DNA of 44,051 nt, from positions 1-44,051 of the forward strand of contig JAFTRQ010000017.1 in NCBI GenBank assembly GCA_017462125.1, given 5' to 3'. Below, one piece after another: positions 42,014-44,051 of the stretch. Position 1 is the first letter of the stretch, and each line of letters starts with the position of its first letter. The notes below the pieces were generated by a model, which did not search any database, was not told the origin of the DNA, and saw only the letters and a list, made by a program, of their open reading frames with translations. A program made the translations under genes and the position numbers. This stretch comes from Clostridia bacterium (GTDB lineage Bacteria; Bacillota_A; Clostridia; Oscillospirales; CAG-272).

Positions 42014-42019
42014 TTCCTT

Positions 42020-43675
<1,656 letters not shown>

Positions 43676-43684
43676 TCAAATGTC

Positions 43685-43750
43685 AAACCGATTGAGAGTG
43701 CATGGTGCAGATAGAGATTTCTGCACCACAACAATACTCCCAATCGGTTT
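43685..43750 (-). other. Nested hairpin in the recombinase leader
   Basis: Outer arms AAACCGATTG-(A)-GAGT (from 43685) and ACTCCCAATCGGTTT (to 43750) pair, and inside them GGTGCAGA (43704-43711) pairs with TCTGCACC (43720-43727). It separates the TnpW-like gene from the recombinase and could act as a terminator or attenuator of recombinase expression. Confidence 0.65.
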
Positions 43751-43775
43751 AAATGTCCAGCGGAAAAGAAAAAGT

Positions 43776-44030
43776 TCAGGAAACTTTATCAATTTCCTGA
43801 ACCATCAATCTTTTGAGAGCTTCGTCGCTCTCCGGGCTGTTACAAATATCAAAAATGGAATTAACCTTGTATCGCATACCGCCTATGGTGTACTGCGTTT
43901 CCGCAGTTAACTGATTCCCCTGAATGGTAAAGCCATATCGGCGGCGAATACTACTTGCTATAGCAGGATCGTATTCTGTTCCGGATGGTGTCCGAATTTC
44001 ATTGTGAATGTCATAAAGTTTATCTTTCAT
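43776..44030 (-). CDS. TnpW-like small protein of the mobile element
   Basis: Predicted 84 residues from ATG 44030, AGAAAGGA ahead. The C-terminal half TQYTIGGMRYKVNSIFDICNSPESDEALKRLMVQEI follows the pattern of transposon-encoded TnpW proteins (short beta pair, then an ...LKRLM.. helix) that sit next to such recombinases. The N-terminal half (KDKLYDIHNEIRTPSGTEYDPAIASSIRRRYG) is not in typical TnpW. No function is established. Confidence 0.65.
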   Translation of the reverse strand: MKDKLYDIHNEIRTPSGTEYDPAIASSIRRRYGFTIQGNQLTAETQYTIGGMRYKVNSIFDICNSPESDEALKRLMVQEIDKVS

Positions 44031-44051
44031 ATAAAGTCCTTTCTCCAACTA
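43776..44051 (-). mobile_element. Left end of an integrative element (partial)
   Basis: The TnpW-like gene and the recombinase at 42020-43660 mark the terminal module of an ICE or Tn4451-like element, with the boundary probably between 41940 and 42020. The window stops before any cargo, conjugation genes or the other end, and the att site could not be placed from one end alone. Confidence 0.6.

Overview
The window reads as a chromosomal segment of an anaerobic, low-to-mid GC Bacillota, most likely class Clostridia (Oscillospiraceae/Ruminococcaceae-like, probably gut-derived). The evidence is a DUF4364 protein, a SpoVB-type flippase, a rubredoxin, FeoA/FeoB with a FeoB-associated Cys-rich protein, a split B12-dependent methionine synthase, strong AGGAGG-type ribosome sites, sigma-A promoters of TTGACA-17-TATAAT type, and a Tn4451/ICE-type serine recombinase with a TnpW-like protein at the right end. 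No rRNA, tRNA or CRISPR array was seen. Assignment to a genus is not possible by eye.

Layout. 1-9.6 kb: a perfect palindrome at the left edge, a heterodimeric ABC exporter (minus strand), a 1164-residue ATPase-permease fusion, rubredoxin and a polysaccharide flippase. 9.6-17 kb: zinc-ribbon protein, SigH-like sigma factor, DUF4364 protein with a ~230-nt structured leader, divergent homoserine dehydrogenase, two uncharacterised membrane proteins, RarA/MgsA and cysteine synthase. 17-22.4 kb: feoA, feoB and the Cys-rich partner, an HD phosphohydrolase and a Na/Pi cotransporter. 22.4-27.3 kb (minus): DHHW/AlgX-like protein, MBOAT acyltransferase, a small lipoprotein, an anti-sigma-like membrane protein and an ECF sigma factor. 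27.5-30.7 kb (minus): MATE exporter, a 280-bp hairpin cluster and an orphan solute-binding lipoprotein. 30.9-35.7 kb: alpha/beta hydrolase, metF, MetH reactivation protein and metH. 35.8-40.8 kb: an AT-rich orphan, then a GH105 / BNR-4 lyase-like pair (minus) with a divergent AraC regulator. 40.9-44 kb: thioredoxin, a convergent Crp/Fnr regulator, and the left end of a mobile element.

How the genes work together. The most suggestive module is the ECF locus: an identical two-block promoter (CGGTCACC, 16 nt, GTATTATAA) lies in front of both the sigma operon and the lipoprotein gene, and the lipoprotein is followed by an MBOAT/DHHW pair of the kind that O-acylates cell-surface glycans. This predicts an autoregulated envelope-modification regulon. 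The feo locus carries two copies of a GTTAGC-N4-GCTAAC dyad, one at the predicted feoA start of transcription. A 41-nt leader (36 of 41 identical) is shared by the unrelated DUF4364 and Crp/Fnr genes 30 kb apart. The thioredoxin promoter has a GTGA-N5-TCAC dyad centred near -41 with no -35 box, as expected for an activator such as the adjacent Crp/Fnr protein. All assignments come from reading the sequence; no database search was run.
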